From: Kutzneria viridogrisea | GTDB taxonomy: Bacteria; Actinomycetota; Actinomycetes; Mycobacteriales; Pseudonocardiaceae | Assembly (NCBI GenBank): GCA_014138725.1 | Contig: JACJID010000001.1 | Span: forward strand, 1,054,001 to 1,118,000 | Length of the DNA stretch: 64,000 nt | Reading direction: 5' to 3' | In this document: positions 9,132 to 18,657 of the stretch, one piece after another | How positions within the stretch are numbered: the stretch's first letter is position 1 | Layout: each line of letters begins with the position of its first letter | The notes under the pieces: generated by a model | The model's database searches: none | What the model was told of the DNA's origin: nothing | The model's input: only the letters and a program-made list of their open reading frames with translations | Position numbers and translations under genes: made by a program

Positions 9132-10094
9132 ATGGGACTAGTTTTCACAAGCAACGACCTGGATGAGATCCAGGAATTCATCTGCGCGGACTACACGCCG
9201 GTACGGCTCAAGGCCCACTCCCAAGATCAGTACCAGATGCAGATCATCCGGAATCCGTTGGGGCCGATCAGACTGGATCTGGTCGGCTGGTGTTTTGAGG
9301 TGGACTACGCCTTCAACCCGCCGGGCAGCATCGTTCTGGCCGGGGTGGAGTCCGGCACCATTTCGCATAGTGAAACCGAGGGCGTGCAGGACAGCTATGG
9401 CCCGGGTGAGGTGTTCCTGGTTGCCCAGCCCGACCGGCCGTATGCCGGCCGGATGTGCCATGCGCACTTCAGCTTCACCGTGCTGGAGCCGGCGTTGCTG
9501 TCCCAGGTGGCCGCGACCGCGCCCGGCCGCACCGAGGCCCCGGTGCGGTTGACCAGCTACCGGCCGATCTCCCCGGCCGCCGGCCAGCACCTGCTGCGCA
9601 CCATCACCTACCTGCGCGACCACGTCCTGACCAACCCGACGCTGCGGGACGCCCCGTTGATCGCCTCCACCGCACCGCAGTTGTTGGCGGCCACGGTATT
9701 GGCCACCTTCCCCAACACCGCGCTGCTCGACCCCACCATCGAGGACCGCCACGACACCCATCCGGCCACGCTGCGGCGTGCCATGGCGTTCATCGATGAC
9801 TACGCGCACTGCGAGATCAGCGTCGCCGACATCGCCGCCGCCGTGCACGTCACCATCCGCACGCTGCAGTACGCCTTCCGCCGCCACCGCGGCACCACCC
9901 CGATGGGCTACCTCCGCCAGGTCCGCCTGCACCACGCCCATCGGGAGCTGCTGGCCGCCGACCCCACCACCGGGGTCACGGTGACCGAGATCGCCGCCCG
10001 CTGGGGCTTCTTCCACCCAGGCCGCTTCGCCCACTACCACCGGCACGCCTACGGCCACCCGCCGTCTCGGACCCTGCTCCGCCACGCCCCCTGA
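9132..10094 (+). CDS. AraC-family transcriptional regulator (320 aa)
   Basis: The N-terminal about 200 residues form an AraC ligand-binding-like sensor (GPGEVFLVAQPDRPYAGR, RLTSYRPISPAAGQHL). The C-terminal 100 residues are the double HTH (ISVADIAAAVHVTIRTLQY, VTEIAARWGFFHPGRFAHYH). A strong hairpin terminator follows 17 bp after the stop. A second full-length copy lies at 44600-45562 on the minus strand; their DNA-binding halves are nearly identical and their first 120 residues differ considerably. Effector and targets cannot be inferred. Confidence 0.9.
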   Translation: MGLVFTSNDLDEIQEFICADYTPVRLKAHSQDQYQMQIIRNPLGPIRLDLVGWCFEVDYAFNPPGSIVLAGVESGTISHSETEGVQDSYGPGEVFLVAQPDRPYAGRMCHAHFSFTVLEPALLSQVAATAPGRTEAPVRLTSYRPISPAAGQHLLRTITYLRDHVLTNPTLRDAPLIASTAPQLLAATVLATFPNTALLDPTIEDRHDTHPATLRRAMAFIDDYAHCEISVADIAAAVHVTIRTLQYAFRRHRGTTPMGYLRQVRLHHAHRELLAADPTTGVTVTEIAARWGFFHPGRFAHYHRHAYGHPPSRTLLRHAP

Positions 10095-10110
10095 CCCGCG
10101 CCCTGGTGCG

Positions 10111-10142
10111 GACTCCGAGCGTCGGGGGCCGCTCGGAGTCCA
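10111..10142 (+). terminator. Hairpin terminator after the AraC pair
   Basis: GGACTCCGAGCG at 10111-10122 pairs perfectly with CGCTCGGAGTCC at 10131-10142 (12-bp stem, 8-nt loop). It sits 17 bp after the stop of the AraC gene, with no U tract, as is common in high-GC actinomycetes. Confidence 0.75.
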
Positions 10143-10362
10143 CTTCCCAAGGGTGCGTCTTCAAAGGGTGTGTGACCGATCTGGTTTGAGCGCTTTCACA
10201 AACCACCGGTACTGGAGATTGCCAAGTCGACGATTGGGTTGGTGACCCTGACCGAGCCGCGGGAGGGGTACTTGGGGCTGCACGGAAAGCGCACGGTCAC
10301 CGGGATCGACTTCAGGGCGGACGCCTCCAGGGCGAACGGCGTGTCAGCGCAGTTCGCTCCAC

Positions 10363-12753
10363 TCACCTCACCGGTCCCGGCGCGTGCACACCGCGGTTTG
10401 GCGAAGAGGAACCCTGGGTGACGACCCACGTGGCGATTTGAGTGCGTTTGGTGAACCCCAGCTTCTGCATGATGCGCTCGACATGTCCTTCGGCCGTGCG
10501 CTGGGCAACCACTAGTTTGGCCGCGATCTGCTTGTTGGACATGCCCTCGGCGACCAACTGGGCTACCTGTCGCTCGCGGTAGGTCAGTGGGGACTCCGGC
10601 TCGGCGAGGACCGCATCATTGGCGGCCTCGGCGGTACTGGGTGGAGGCTCGCCGAAGGCATAGGCGACAGCCTGGTCGTAGTCGAGTTCCTGGCCGCGTG
10701 AAAAGGCGGCTTCGAATGCTCGTCCACCAAGGGCCTCGCGGGTCCGGGCCACACAGGCCGACCGAGGCTCGGCGATCGCGCCGATCCGGAGCACACGCAG
10801 GCTGAACACTCGATCCAGATGGTCAACGGCGCCCATGAGCACCGCCGCACGTTCGAACTCCCCGGTGGAGGCCGCCGTCCGGGACAGCATTTCGATGGTG
10901 AGCACGGCGCGCATGTCGTGCTGCCCGTGCTGGACCCGCAGGGACTCACGTGCGTGCGCGGCCGCCTCGTCAACGGCCCCCGACGCCCACTTGGTGGTGG
11001 CGAGCGCGTAGAGCACGTGTGAGCAGAAGCAATACCGTTCACCGCCCTCCTCGGCGGTGGTGCGGGCCAGATCGATCCATTCTTCCGCACGCTCATGCGC
11101 TCCTTGCACGGTAGCGGTGAGGGCACAGACCCCGCAGGCGAGGATCAGCACGCCGCGCGCCGTGGCGCGCGCTTGGTAACTGTCGGCCGCCTGCGCGAAG
11201 CTCCGTTCGGCCTGCGCATAGTCGGACTCACGGAGCGCGAGGTAGCCCTTCGCGTGAGCGGCGCGTCCCCTGAGGTAGTCATCGTCATGCTGCGCTGCCA
11301 GGAGCGCGCACTCCTCGGCGTTGAGTCGAACGGCGGCGAGGTCACCCTTGTGGTAGGCGAAGAACGTCGCCCACGACAGTGCTTCGACCCGCTCGGCGGT
11401 CGGCTCAGGAGCCGCCTGCAGCAACAAGCCCAACCAGTGCCGCGCCTCGGTGTGCAGACTGCGGCCGAGCCAGTAGAACCAGAGCGCTGACATCATGCGC
11501 AGCCCGGCTTGGCCCTCCTGCGGTTGGGTGGCGCAGAACTCCAACGCGGCACGCAGGTTGGCGTGGTGGCTCGGCAACACACGCAACCAATCCAGCTGGC
11601 GGGGCCCGGTCGCTTCGGCCTCGAAGCGTTCGGCCAACCGCAGAAACCAATCACGGTGCCGGCGCTGTGCCAGCGCACCCTCATCGGTCTCGTGCAACCG
11701 CTCCTGCCCGTAGGAACGCAGGGTCTCCAGCAGCCGATACTGGCGGTGCCCCGCGACCTGCCCGACCAGCAGGATGGACTTCTCAACCAAACTGGCCACC
11801 CGTTCCCACACCATCCCCGCGGGTACGTCCTCCCCAGCGCAGACGAACTCGGCCGCCTCCAGGTCGAACCCGCCGGCGAACACCGAGGCACGCGCCCAGA
11901 CAAGCCGCTCCGCGGGTGTGCACAGGTCGTAGCTCCACTCGACCGCGGCCTGCAGTGACTGGTGGCGGTCGCCCCTGCGCCGTACCGCTGTCAGGAGCCG
12001 GAAACGGTCGTCCAACCGTTGCTCAACCTCGCCTAGCTCCAGCACCCGTAAGCGAGTCACGGCCAGTTCGATCGCCAACGGCAGGCCCTCCAGTTGGTGA
12101 CACAGACGGGCTACCATGGGGTAGTTGTCGTCGGTGAGCGTGAAGTTTGCGACCACGGTCCTGGCCCGCTCCTCGAACAAGGCGATCCCGTCATAAGCGC
12201 GCAGCGAATGCGGTACCCCGCAGTCCGGTGTGGACAGTGGTGGCACAGGAAGCGGCGCGACCGACATCACCTGCTCGCCGTACACGCCGAGCGCCTCCCG
12301 GCTGGTGGCCAGGATCTGTACCTTGGCCGCAGTGAGCAGTACCGCCGCAGCCAGCTTCGCGCAGGCGTCCAACAGGTGCTCACAGTTGTCGAGAACCAGC
12401 AGCATATGCCAGTCACGTAACCGGTCGACCAGAACTGACAGGGGATCCACACCCGGGCTGCGGTCCACACCGAGGGCGGTCACCACCGTCTCCGGCACCA
12501 GCGTCGAGTCGCTCACCACGGCCAGGTCGACAAACCAGACGCCGTTGGGAAACGTGCGGCGGAGCGCCCTGGCCGTGTGCAGCGCCAGCCGGGTCTTACC
12601 TACACCTGCGACGCCGGTCAGGGTCACCGACCGTGCGGTCGACAGGAGCCGCTTGATCTCGCTCACCTCTTGGTGACGGCCCACGAAACTGGTGAGATCA
12701 GCCGGGAGTTCGGCACGTCGGTTCGCCGATGTTCCGCCTCGTGATGCGGACAC
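10363..12753 (-). CDS. Large ATPase-type LuxR-family transcriptional regulator
   Basis: About 796 aa from a GTG at 12753 (VSASRGGTSANRR). A STAND-type NTPase follows: the segment LTSFVGRHQEVSEIKRLL leads to Walker A GVAGVGKT, then LLVLDNCEHL as Walker B. A middle region of alpha-helical TPR-like repeats (ARHWLGLLLQAAPEPTAE, YAQAERSFAQAADSYQA) follows, and the last 65 residues are a LuxR HTH (LTYRERQVAQLVAEGMSNKQ, then RTAEGHVERIMQKLGF). Proteins of this layout often sit beside secondary-metabolite or antibiotic genes, but none are visible here. A longer frame to 12942 lacks a ribosome site and its extra residues look non-coding. Confidence 0.85.
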   Translation of the reverse strand: MSASRGGTSANRRAELPADLTSFVGRHQEVSEIKRLLSTARSVTLTGVAGVGKTRLALHTARALRRTFPNGVWFVDLAVVSDSTLVPETVVTALGVDRSPGVDPLSVLVDRLRDWHMLLVLDNCEHLLDACAKLAAAVLLTAAKVQILATSREALGVYGEQVMSVAPLPVPPLSTPDCGVPHSLRAYDGIALFEERARTVVANFTLTDDNYPMVARLCHQLEGLPLAIELAVTRLRVLELGEVEQRLDDRFRLLTAVRRRGDRHQSLQAAVEWSYDLCTPAERLVWARASVFAGGFDLEAAEFVCAGEDVPAGMVWERVASLVEKSILLVGQVAGHRQYRLLETLRSYGQERLHETDEGALAQRRHRDWFLRLAERFEAEATGPRQLDWLRVLPSHHANLRAALEFCATQPQEGQAGLRMMSALWFYWLGRSLHTEARHWLGLLLQAAPEPTAERVEALSWATFFAYHKGDLAAVRLNAEECALLAAQHDDDYLRGRAAHAKGYLALRESDYAQAERSFAQAADSYQARATARGVLILACGVCALTATVQGAHERAEEWIDLARTTAEEGGERYCFCSHVLYALATTKWASGAVDEAAAHARESLRVQHGQHDMRAVLTIEMLSRTAASTGEFERAAVLMGAVDHLDRVFSLRVLRIGAIAEPRSACVARTREALGGRAFEAAFSRGQELDYDQAVAYAFGEPPPSTAEAANDAVLAEPESPLTYRERQVAQLVAEGMSNKQIAAKLVVAQRTAEGHVERIMQKLGFTKRTQIATWVVTQGSSSPNRGVHAPGPVR

Positions 12754-13550
12754 CGGATCACCATACCCGCGAGACTCGGTTGCGTGTCCCACCGTCGTCG
12801 AACGGTGCGGTCTGTAGCAGGATTCCTCCGCTAGATGCGTGAGGTAGGCCGAGGATCTTCCGACACATGATGGTTCCTGACGGTTGAACGAGTACGCGGC
12901 GGTGGCGCGTTCAGGGGAAGAAGGTCCGGCGACTAGCCTCACGCAGGCTTCACGTCCCGTAATCCCGACGCCGACATCTTCGGGCCGTGGTTGCCCTTAA
13001 TGAACATTCCAACCTCGGCAGCGGTGCGGCCGTGGGATCTGTCTCCAACGCCCTGTGGGGGTTGTACTCTCCGTCGGCATCGACCACCGGGACCACCACC
13101 GTCATCTCGTACCGAGGCTGTCGCCCGCCCCGTTGATCACTGGTGTGACGGTGGCGTGCCCCGTTTGGTCTTGAGCTGCGAGCCTGCTGCCGGTACCAAG
13201 GCGGAAGCAACGGTCATTCAGGTGATTGCCTTGGCGTGTTGTGGCCAGACTGGCAAAGTCTCCGGCATGCGGGGGAAGCTCACGCGTTCCTTGATGGCCA
13301 TGTCGGCGTGAAGGTAGATCTGCCGCATCGGGGCCAAGCTGCAACGCATTGCCGCGCAGCAGGCACGTGACCGCACCGCCAGCGGACTATCCGCCGGGCG
13401 TCAGCTATCACCCGCCACCGCGAGTCCGCGATCGCGTGTGGCTGCCAACTCCTGAAGCAGGCAGTGGTACAGGTATTTTCCCCCTCCCGAATGTGCTGCT
13501 CGGGCCTAGCGTCAGTGAGTACTTGCGAGCTTACTGAGGAGACGACAGCG
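12754..13550. other. Intergenic region between divergent genes
   Basis: About 800 bp between the divergent ATPase-LuxR gene and the GAF-ANTAR gene. I see no convincing coding frame; the open frames at 12991-13311 and 13349-13537 have no ribosome site or recognisable motif. It presumably holds the promoters of both flanking genes. Confidence 0.4.
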
Positions 13551-14312
13551 ATGATCGATGACGAAGTGGAGAGGGCCTACGAGACGATCTGCGCTTGCGC
13601 ACGGCAGGAGGGAGTTCCGGTCTCTGTCCGGCACATCGCGCTCGCCTGCAAGAGGATGCTTGCCGCCGACGGTGTCGGGATCTACTTCTTGGGCGGCCTC
13701 GGCCTGGGTGAGTCCGTCTACTCCACCGATGAGGGTGCCGAACGCGTGGTCGAACTTCAGGTCACCCTGGGGGAGGGTCCTGCCTTGGCGGCCCTCAACG
13801 AGGATCATCAAGTGCTGGTTGCCAACTTGACCTGCGGCCTGTGCGACCAGTCCTGGCCCGTGTTCACGCCTGCCGCGGTCCGCGAAGGACTGCGCGCGAT
13901 CTTCGCGTTTCCGCTGAAGCTGGGAGTGGTGAGCGTCGGCGCGCTGGAGATCTACCGGGCACGGCAGGGTGCGCTTTCCGATGCTGATCTCAACGTCGCG
14001 CTGCTGTTCGCCGATGCCGTGATGATAAAGATGGTTAACCAGACGGGCGATACACAGGTCATGAACGGGGACATTTCGTTCCTCGACCAGGTCGACGAGC
14101 GCTGGAAGAAGGTCCACCAGGCCACGGGAGCTGTCGCGGTGCAACTGCACGCAGGTCTCGCGGATGCGTTCGTCTGCATGCGCGCGTACGCCTACCGCAG
14201 CGATCGACGCCTGTCCGAGGTTGCCGACGACATCCTCAACGGCGTGCTGGATATCACTACCGACGACCGACTCGACCCCGGTAGCAGCGGCAGCCTGCGA
14301 GTCAGCGACTGA
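13551..14312 (+). CDS. GAF-ANTAR domain regulator
   Basis: A 253-aa protein starting at ATG 13551 after GAGGAGA. Residues about 10-165 form a GAF domain (ACKRMLAADGVGIYF, VTLGEGPALAALNE, AIFAFPLKLGVVSVGALEIY). Residues about 180-240 form an ANTAR-type helix bundle (HQATGAVAVQLHAGLADAF, RAYAYRSDRRLSEVADDIL). ANTAR domains bind paired RNA hairpins to antiterminate transcription; GAF domains sense small ligands. Two further GAF-ANTAR proteins lie at 40620 and 41411, so this window carries three. Confidence 0.85.
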   Translation: MIDDEVERAYETICACARQEGVPVSVRHIALACKRMLAADGVGIYFLGGLGLGESVYSTDEGAERVVELQVTLGEGPALAALNEDHQVLVANLTCGLCDQSWPVFTPAAVREGLRAIFAFPLKLGVVSVGALEIYRARQGALSDADLNVALLFADAVMIKMVNQTGDTQVMNGDISFLDQVDERWKKVHQATGAVAVQLHAGLADAFVCMRAYAYRSDRRLSEVADDILNGVLDITTDDRLDPGSSGSLRVSD

Positions 14313-14461
14313 CGACCACGAGGACAGCCATACCGCCACAGGAGTCGAGCGATTCTCAGCGTCCTGTAGGGGCGACACCACTCGCAAGAACACCGAGCAC
14401 GGCTCCGGACCTGAACCGCGCCGGGTGTGATGGAGGCTTTGTCCCTTGAGAGGATGGAGTC

Positions 14462-14782
14462 ATGGCTGGAGCTTCACGACACCCCGCTGAGGTGCGGGCA
14501 CGCGCGGTGCGTCTGGTTGAGGAGCACCGGGACGAATACCGCTCGGAGTGGGCAGCGATCTGCTCGATCGCGGAGAAGTTCGGAGTCAGCGGGGAGACGC
14601 TGCGTAACTGGGCGCGGCAGGACCAGGTCGACCACGGACAACGTCCGGGTACCACGACCGAGGAGTCCGCAGAACTCAAGCGACTGCGTCGGGAGAACGC
14701 GGAACTCAAGCGTGCCAACGAAATCTTGAAGTTCGCGGCAGTTTTCTTCGCGGCGGAGCTCGACCGCCCACACACCGGGTGA
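14462..14782 (+). CDS. IS3-family transposase OrfA
   Basis: A 106-aa protein with an HTH (IAEKFGVSGETLRNWAR) and a leucine-zipper-like tail (ELKRLRRENAELKRANEILK), the usual OrfA architecture. Its stop overlaps the OrfB start (GTGA at 14779-14782). The paired OrfB is internally deleted, so the element cannot transpose by itself. Confidence 0.85.
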   Translation: MAGASRHPAEVRARAVRLVEEHRDEYRSEWAAICSIAEKFGVSGETLRNWARQDQVDHGQRPGTTTEESAELKRLRRENAELKRANEILKFAAVFFAAELDRPHTG

Positions 14783-15381
14783 TCGGCTACATCGGCCGGC
14801 ACAAGGAGCTATTCGGGGTCGAGCCGATCTGCGCTGTCCTGCGTCAAGCGAGCGTGTCGATCGCCCCGAGCACCTACTACGCGGCCAAGTCCCGCCCAGT
14901 CTCGGATCGAGCCCAGCGCGACCAGCGGCTCTCAGCCGAGATCATGAGGGTATGGAAGGACAACTACGAGGTGTACGGCGTCCGGAAAGTGTGGCAGGCA
15001 TTGCGCCGTCAGGCAGTCCAGGTCGCACGGTGCACAGTCGAGCGGCTGATGCGCCAGTTGGGGATCGCCGGTGCGACCCGCGGCAAGACCCGCCGGACCA
15101 CCATCCCTGCTACCGGCATCGACGCCTCGATCGGGTCGGTGGGGGATGCCTACGACAACGCGCTGGCCGAGTCGACGATCGGGCTGTACAAGACCGAACT
15201 GATCACCAGGCGTGGTCCGTGGTGCACGCGTGACCAGGTCGAATACGCCACCCTGGAGTACATCGACTGGTACAACAACCGACGGCTGCATGGCCAGATC
15301 GGGCACCTCCCGCCCACCGAGCTTGAGGCCGCCTACTACCGTGAGCTGAGGTGTGTCAAGGAACTTGGACAGGTCCTCTGA
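14779..15381 (+). pseudogene. IS3-family OrfB with the middle of the catalytic domain deleted
   Basis: The N-terminal half is normal (LRQASVSIAPSTYYAAKSRP, YEVYGVRKVWQALRRQ). After TRGKTRRTTIPA the frame jumps straight to [20 protein letters not shown] and the C-terminal YIDWYNNRRLHGQIGH. The roughly 90 residues that normally carry the first two catalytic Asp residues are absent, while the frame is kept. At 200 aa it is about 100 aa shorter than usual and must be inactive. Confidence 0.85.
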
Positions 15382-15388
15382 GTGTTGA

Positions 15389-15638
15389 TCACGCAGCGGC
15401 TGCTGCGGTCAGATGGTCCAGCAGGGCCTGCGCGGGAGTGCGGTAGCCCAGACTGCTGTGGAGCCGTTTCCGGTTGTAGAACACCTCGATGTACTCCGCG
15501 ACGGCGAACCTGGCCCGCGCACGGGTCGGGAACTGCTCGCGGTGGTACATCTCGTTCTTCAACGAGGCGAAGAACGACTCGGCAGCGGCGTTGTCCCAGC
15601 ACACCTGGCGTGACCCCGTTGGGTTGATCCAGCTCGAG
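15389..15638 (-). pseudogene. C-terminal fragment of another IS3-family OrfB
   Basis: The minus strand reads CWDNAAAESFFASLKNEM, then ARFAVAEYIEVFYNRKRLHS and SLGYRTPAQALLDHL, the C-terminus of an IS3 OrfB including the DDE glutamate (AAAESFF). It is cut at 15638 by the left end of the intact IS3 element. A matching upstream piece lies on the other side of that element (16842-16896). Confidence 0.75.
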
Positions 15639-16808
15639 TGAGAGTCTTGCGGCCCACGCTGTGGGCAGGAAGGCTCGATGACGATGAGTACCAGGAAGCG
15701 GCACACCCCCGAGCAGGTCGTGCGGAAGCTGGCCCAGGCCGACCGGCTGCTGGGCGAGGGCAAGGACATCGCGGATGTCTGCCGGGAGTTGCAGGTCAGC
15801 GAGCCGACCTACTACCGGTGGCGTAACCAGTTCGGCGGTCTGAAGGCCGATGACGCCAAGCGGTTGAAGGACCTGGAACGAGAGAACGCCACCCTCAAGC
15901 GGCTGTTGGCCGACGCGGAACTGGAGAAGGCGGCGCTCAAGGAGATCGCCAAGGGAAACTTCTAAGCCCGGACCGCCGGCGGGCGGCCGTGCACCACCTG
16001 ATGCGGGCGCTCGGGGTGAGTGAACGGTTCGCCTGCCGGGTGACCGGGCAGAACAGGGGCACCCACCGGCGGGCGCCGGTGACCCAGACCCCGGCAGATC
16101 CGGACGCGGCGTTGCGGGCCTGGCTGCGGGACTACGCGAAGGCGCATCCGCGATGGGGGTTCCGGCGGGCCTACCACGACGCCCGTGGCGAGGGCTGGAC
16201 GGTCAACCACAAGAAGGTCCAGCGGTTGTGGCGCGAGGAGGGCTTACGGGTGCCCCAGCGGCGTCGCCGCAAGCGTCTGGGCACCTCGACCGCGAAAGAC
16301 ACTCCGAAGGCGGACGCGCCGAATCGCGTGTGGGCGGTCGACTTCCAGTTCGATGCCACCACCGATGGCAAACCCGTCAAGATTGTGTCCATTGTGGATG
16401 AGCACACCCGGGAATGTCTGGGCGGTCTGGTCGAACGCTCGATCACCGCGGAACGCCTGATCGATGAGCTGGACCGCATCGCTGGCGATCGGGGCTACCC
16501 GGCGGTGCTGCGCAGTGACAACGGTCCCGAGCTGGCCTGCGCGGCGATGAGCGACTGGGCCGGTGAGCGTGTCGGGTTGGCGTTCATCCCGCCGGGCCAG
16601 CCGTGGCGCAACGGCTATGTCGAGTCGTTCAACGGCCGGCTCCGTGACGAATGCTTGAACATCAACCTGTTCTGGTCGCTGATCCAGGCCCGGGTCGTGA
16701 TCAGCGACTGGAAGGACGAGTACAACCACCATCGCAGGCACTCCGCGCTGGGCTATCAGACCCCGGCCGGCTACGCTGGGGCCTGCATCCACCGATAACC
16801 GACTCTCA
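15639..16808 (+). mobile_element. Intact IS3-family insertion sequence
   Basis: About 1170 bp, bounded by TGAGAGTC at 15639-15646 and GACTCTCA at 16801-16808 (8-bp perfect terminal repeat, extended by one further base on each side). It carries overlapping OrfA and OrfB with a canonical -1 slippery site. It interrupts an older minus-strand IS3 OrfB. No clear target duplication is visible. Confidence 0.8.
15678..16798 (+). CDS. IS3-family OrfAB transposase made by programmed -1 frameshift
   Basis: OrfA (15678-15965) has an HTH ([20 protein letters not shown]) and a coiled coil ([20 protein letters not shown]). The heptamer GGGAAAC at 15953-15959 is in the zero frame as G GGA AAC, a textbook X XXY YYZ -1 slippery site just before the OrfA stop at 15963. 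Slippage continues into [19 protein letters not shown] and the rve catalytic core: first Asp in [13 protein letters not shown], second in LRSDNGPEL, Glu in [11 protein letters not shown]. All catalytic residues are intact, and OrfB also has an internal GTG at 15989. The element may be active. Confidence 0.9.
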
Positions 16809-16841
16809 CAGACGGTGGGTCACTTCACGGGGTCCCGTCAC

Positions 16842-16896
16842 ACCCCGTCCGCCCCACACTGGCGTGAACCTCGTTCTTCTTGCAGTAGAAGGAAAA
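16842..16896 (-). pseudogene. Small IS3 OrfB fragment, other half of the interrupted copy
   Basis: The minus strand reads [16 protein letters not shown], the conserved stretch immediately before the CWDNAAAES motif of IS3 OrfB. It lies on the right side of the intact IS3 element while the C-terminal part lies on its left, consistent with insertion into this older copy. Confidence 0.5.
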
Positions 16897-16921
16897 ATCG
16901 CTCGAGGTCTATTGCTCAGGC

Positions 16922-17389
16922 TCAACCGGTCGTCGTAACACCGGCTCACTGAAGCGAGACGTATCAGCTCGTTCAGTGCTTCGGCTGGTGTCTTCCAGTC
17001 GAGTGTCTTGCGTGGACGGTTGTTGAGCGCGGCGGCAACGGCATCGAGCTCGTCGCGGTCCCAGCGGGCCAGGTCGGTTCCTTTCGGAAAGTACTGACGC
17101 AGCAAGCCATTCGTGTTCTCGTTCGTGCCCCGCTGCCACGGACTGTGAGGATCAGCAAAGAAGATCCGCATGCCGGTGTCGATCGTCAACTGAGCATGCT
17201 GGGCCAGTTCCTTGCCACGGTCCCACGTCAGCGTTCGACGCAGCTGCTCAGGAAGCGTGACGATCGTTGCGGCGATCGCATCCCGGACAGCCTCGGCTCC
17301 ATCGCCGACCTGCCCATCAACGCTTTCATCCAGCCTGCTGGCCTGCCCATCAACACCTCCACGACCGAGGTGTTGCGACGACCGGTTGA
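16922..17389 (-). mobile_element. Internally deleted IS30-family element with terminal repeats
   Basis: A 468-bp segment bounded by TCAACCGGTCGTCGTAACACC at 16922-16942 and its complement, with one mismatch, at 17369-17389. Inside, the minus strand encodes only the C-terminal third of an IS30 transposase ([70 protein letters not shown]). The N-terminal DNA-binding part and the first catalytic residues are missing. It could still move if a full IS30 acts in trans. Confidence 0.7.
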
Positions 17390-17637
17390 ATTCACCGTCT
17401 ATCGGAGATGCCTATGACAATGCGTTGGCGGAGTCCATCATCGGGTTGTTCAAGACCGAGGTCGTCAACCAGCACGGCCCGTTCACGACGCTGGCCGAGG
17501 TCGAGTACGCGGTGATGGAGTGGGTCGACTGGTACAACAACGCCCGTCTGCACTCCCGACTGGGCTACCTCACACCGGCCGAGTATGAGACCGTCTACTA
17601 CGCTCAACATCCGCCACGCCGACCGGCGCTGGTCTGA
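17390..17637 (+). pseudogene. C-terminal fragment of an IS3-family OrfB
   Basis: The plus strand reads [20 protein letters not shown], then EVEYAVMEWVDWYNNARLHS and LGYLTPAEYETVYY up to a stop at 17637. This is the last 80 residues of an IS3 OrfB, truncated on its 5' side exactly at the IS30 repeat. Closest in this window to the OrfB at 14779, but not identical. Confidence 0.75.
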
Positions 17638-17690
17638 TACCGAAGCCGGTCCCTTACCCGTGACGGTTCACTCTCCATCCCACCGGGACT

Positions 17691-17933
17691 TCAGGGCATG
17701 ACCCCGCTGAGCCACATCAGGTGGATCACTTCGCGGGATTCCACCCGCCCGGGGACCACCCCCGCTCGCGCGGGAAGCCGAACTGGAAGTCGCAGTACAT
17801 CTCCACCAATCAGCACCCGGGTTTCCCGGCCGATCTCCCCGGTGACACGGGCCTGGGCCTGGGCCCGCAGCGCATCGCATCGCGCAGGCACTGTCCGGCG
17901 GGCGCGTGGGCGTCGGGGCCTACTCGCAGTCAT
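17691..17933 (-). CDS. Small hypothetical protein (80 aa)
   Basis: The product begins MTASRPRRPRARRTVPARC and continues RETRVLIGGDVLRLPVRLPA and VIHLMWLSGVMP. Its ATG at 17933 lies inside the 3' end of the upstream gene (14-nt overlap), so the two are coupled. There are no membrane segments. I do not recognise it; the basic N-terminus and single core domain are compatible with a small nucleic-acid-binding or regulatory protein, but this is a guess. Confidence 0.5.
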   Translation of the reverse strand: MTASRPRRPRARRTVPARCDALRAQAQARVTGEIGRETRVLIGGDVLRLPVRLPARAGVVPGRVESREVIHLMWLSGVMP

Positions 17934-18264
17934 CGGCGTGGGTCTGGAACCAGTGCAGGACCTGCCCGGCCAGGTCGGCGGGCAGGAGCACCCCCTCGCC
18001 ACGGTCGGTCAGGACCAGGACCTTCCCGGCGACGGCATCCAGGGCCAGACGCAGAGTGTCGGCGTGCCCGGTCGCCCAGACGGTCTCCGTGCTCGGGTCG
18101 TAGGTGACGGGCAGGCCCGCGAGAACCAGCTCCTCGTACAGGTTCACCTCACCCTGCTCCCGGTGCCAGGCGCGGGCCACCGCACCGTCGGCATCGAGCA
18201 GCAGCACGCGGTCGACCGCGACCGTCAGGTTCTCCCACACCCCGCCCACGTCCGTGATCCTCAC
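17920..18264 (-). CDS. Hypothetical protein (114 aa) in a small operon
   Basis: The product begins VRITDVGGVWENLTVAVDRV and includes VARAWHREQGEVNLYEELVL and VLVLTDRGEGVLLPADLAG. It looks like a compact alpha/beta domain. The GTG at 18264 has a GTGA overlap with a possible upstream frame ending at 18261 (RVVAATRVGVLICADRGPR), which supports this start, although the ribosome site is weak. The next gene starts within its 3' end. The function is unknown. Confidence 0.5.
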   Translation of the reverse strand: MRITDVGGVWENLTVAVDRVLLLDADGAVARAWHREQGEVNLYEELVLAGLPVTYDPSTETVWATGHADTLRLALDAVAGKVLVLTDRGEGVLLPADLAGQVLHWFQTHADDCE

Positions 18265-18657
18265 CGTGGACCGCGATCGGCGCAGATCAGGACACCCACA
18301 CGGGTGGCCGCCACGACCCGGGAGGCGCCAGCACCGGGAGCGGGCGAGCAGGCCCGTGTTGCCAGCGGGCCTGTCCGCAGTGGACTGGCCGCACCCGCGC
18401 GGTGAGTGCGCCCAGCACGGGGCGCGGCACCGTGTCGGTGCCGGTGGCGGTCGCCTCGTGCAGTGCAGTACGGCAATCACGAGTGAGAGTGCCTTCCACA
18501 GCACGAGGACGCCAGCGATAGCGCCGAACCCGGTCGCGGCGCAGATTTCTCTCTACACGATCGGGGGAGCCCGTGCCGGTCGGGCCGCAGGTGCACTCCT
18601 GTCAGTCACAGCACTGCTGTCGAACCCGGCCTGAGTGCTATCGGACGATGAGGAACG
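18265..18657. other. Possible decayed gene upstream of the small operon
   Basis: The minus strand at 18261-18500 has protein-like stretches in two frames (LTRDCRTALHEATATGTDT and RVVAATRVGVLICADRG), suggesting a frameshifted short gene feeding into the 114-aa gene. No frame has a convincing start. I see nothing else in this interval. Confidence 0.3.
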
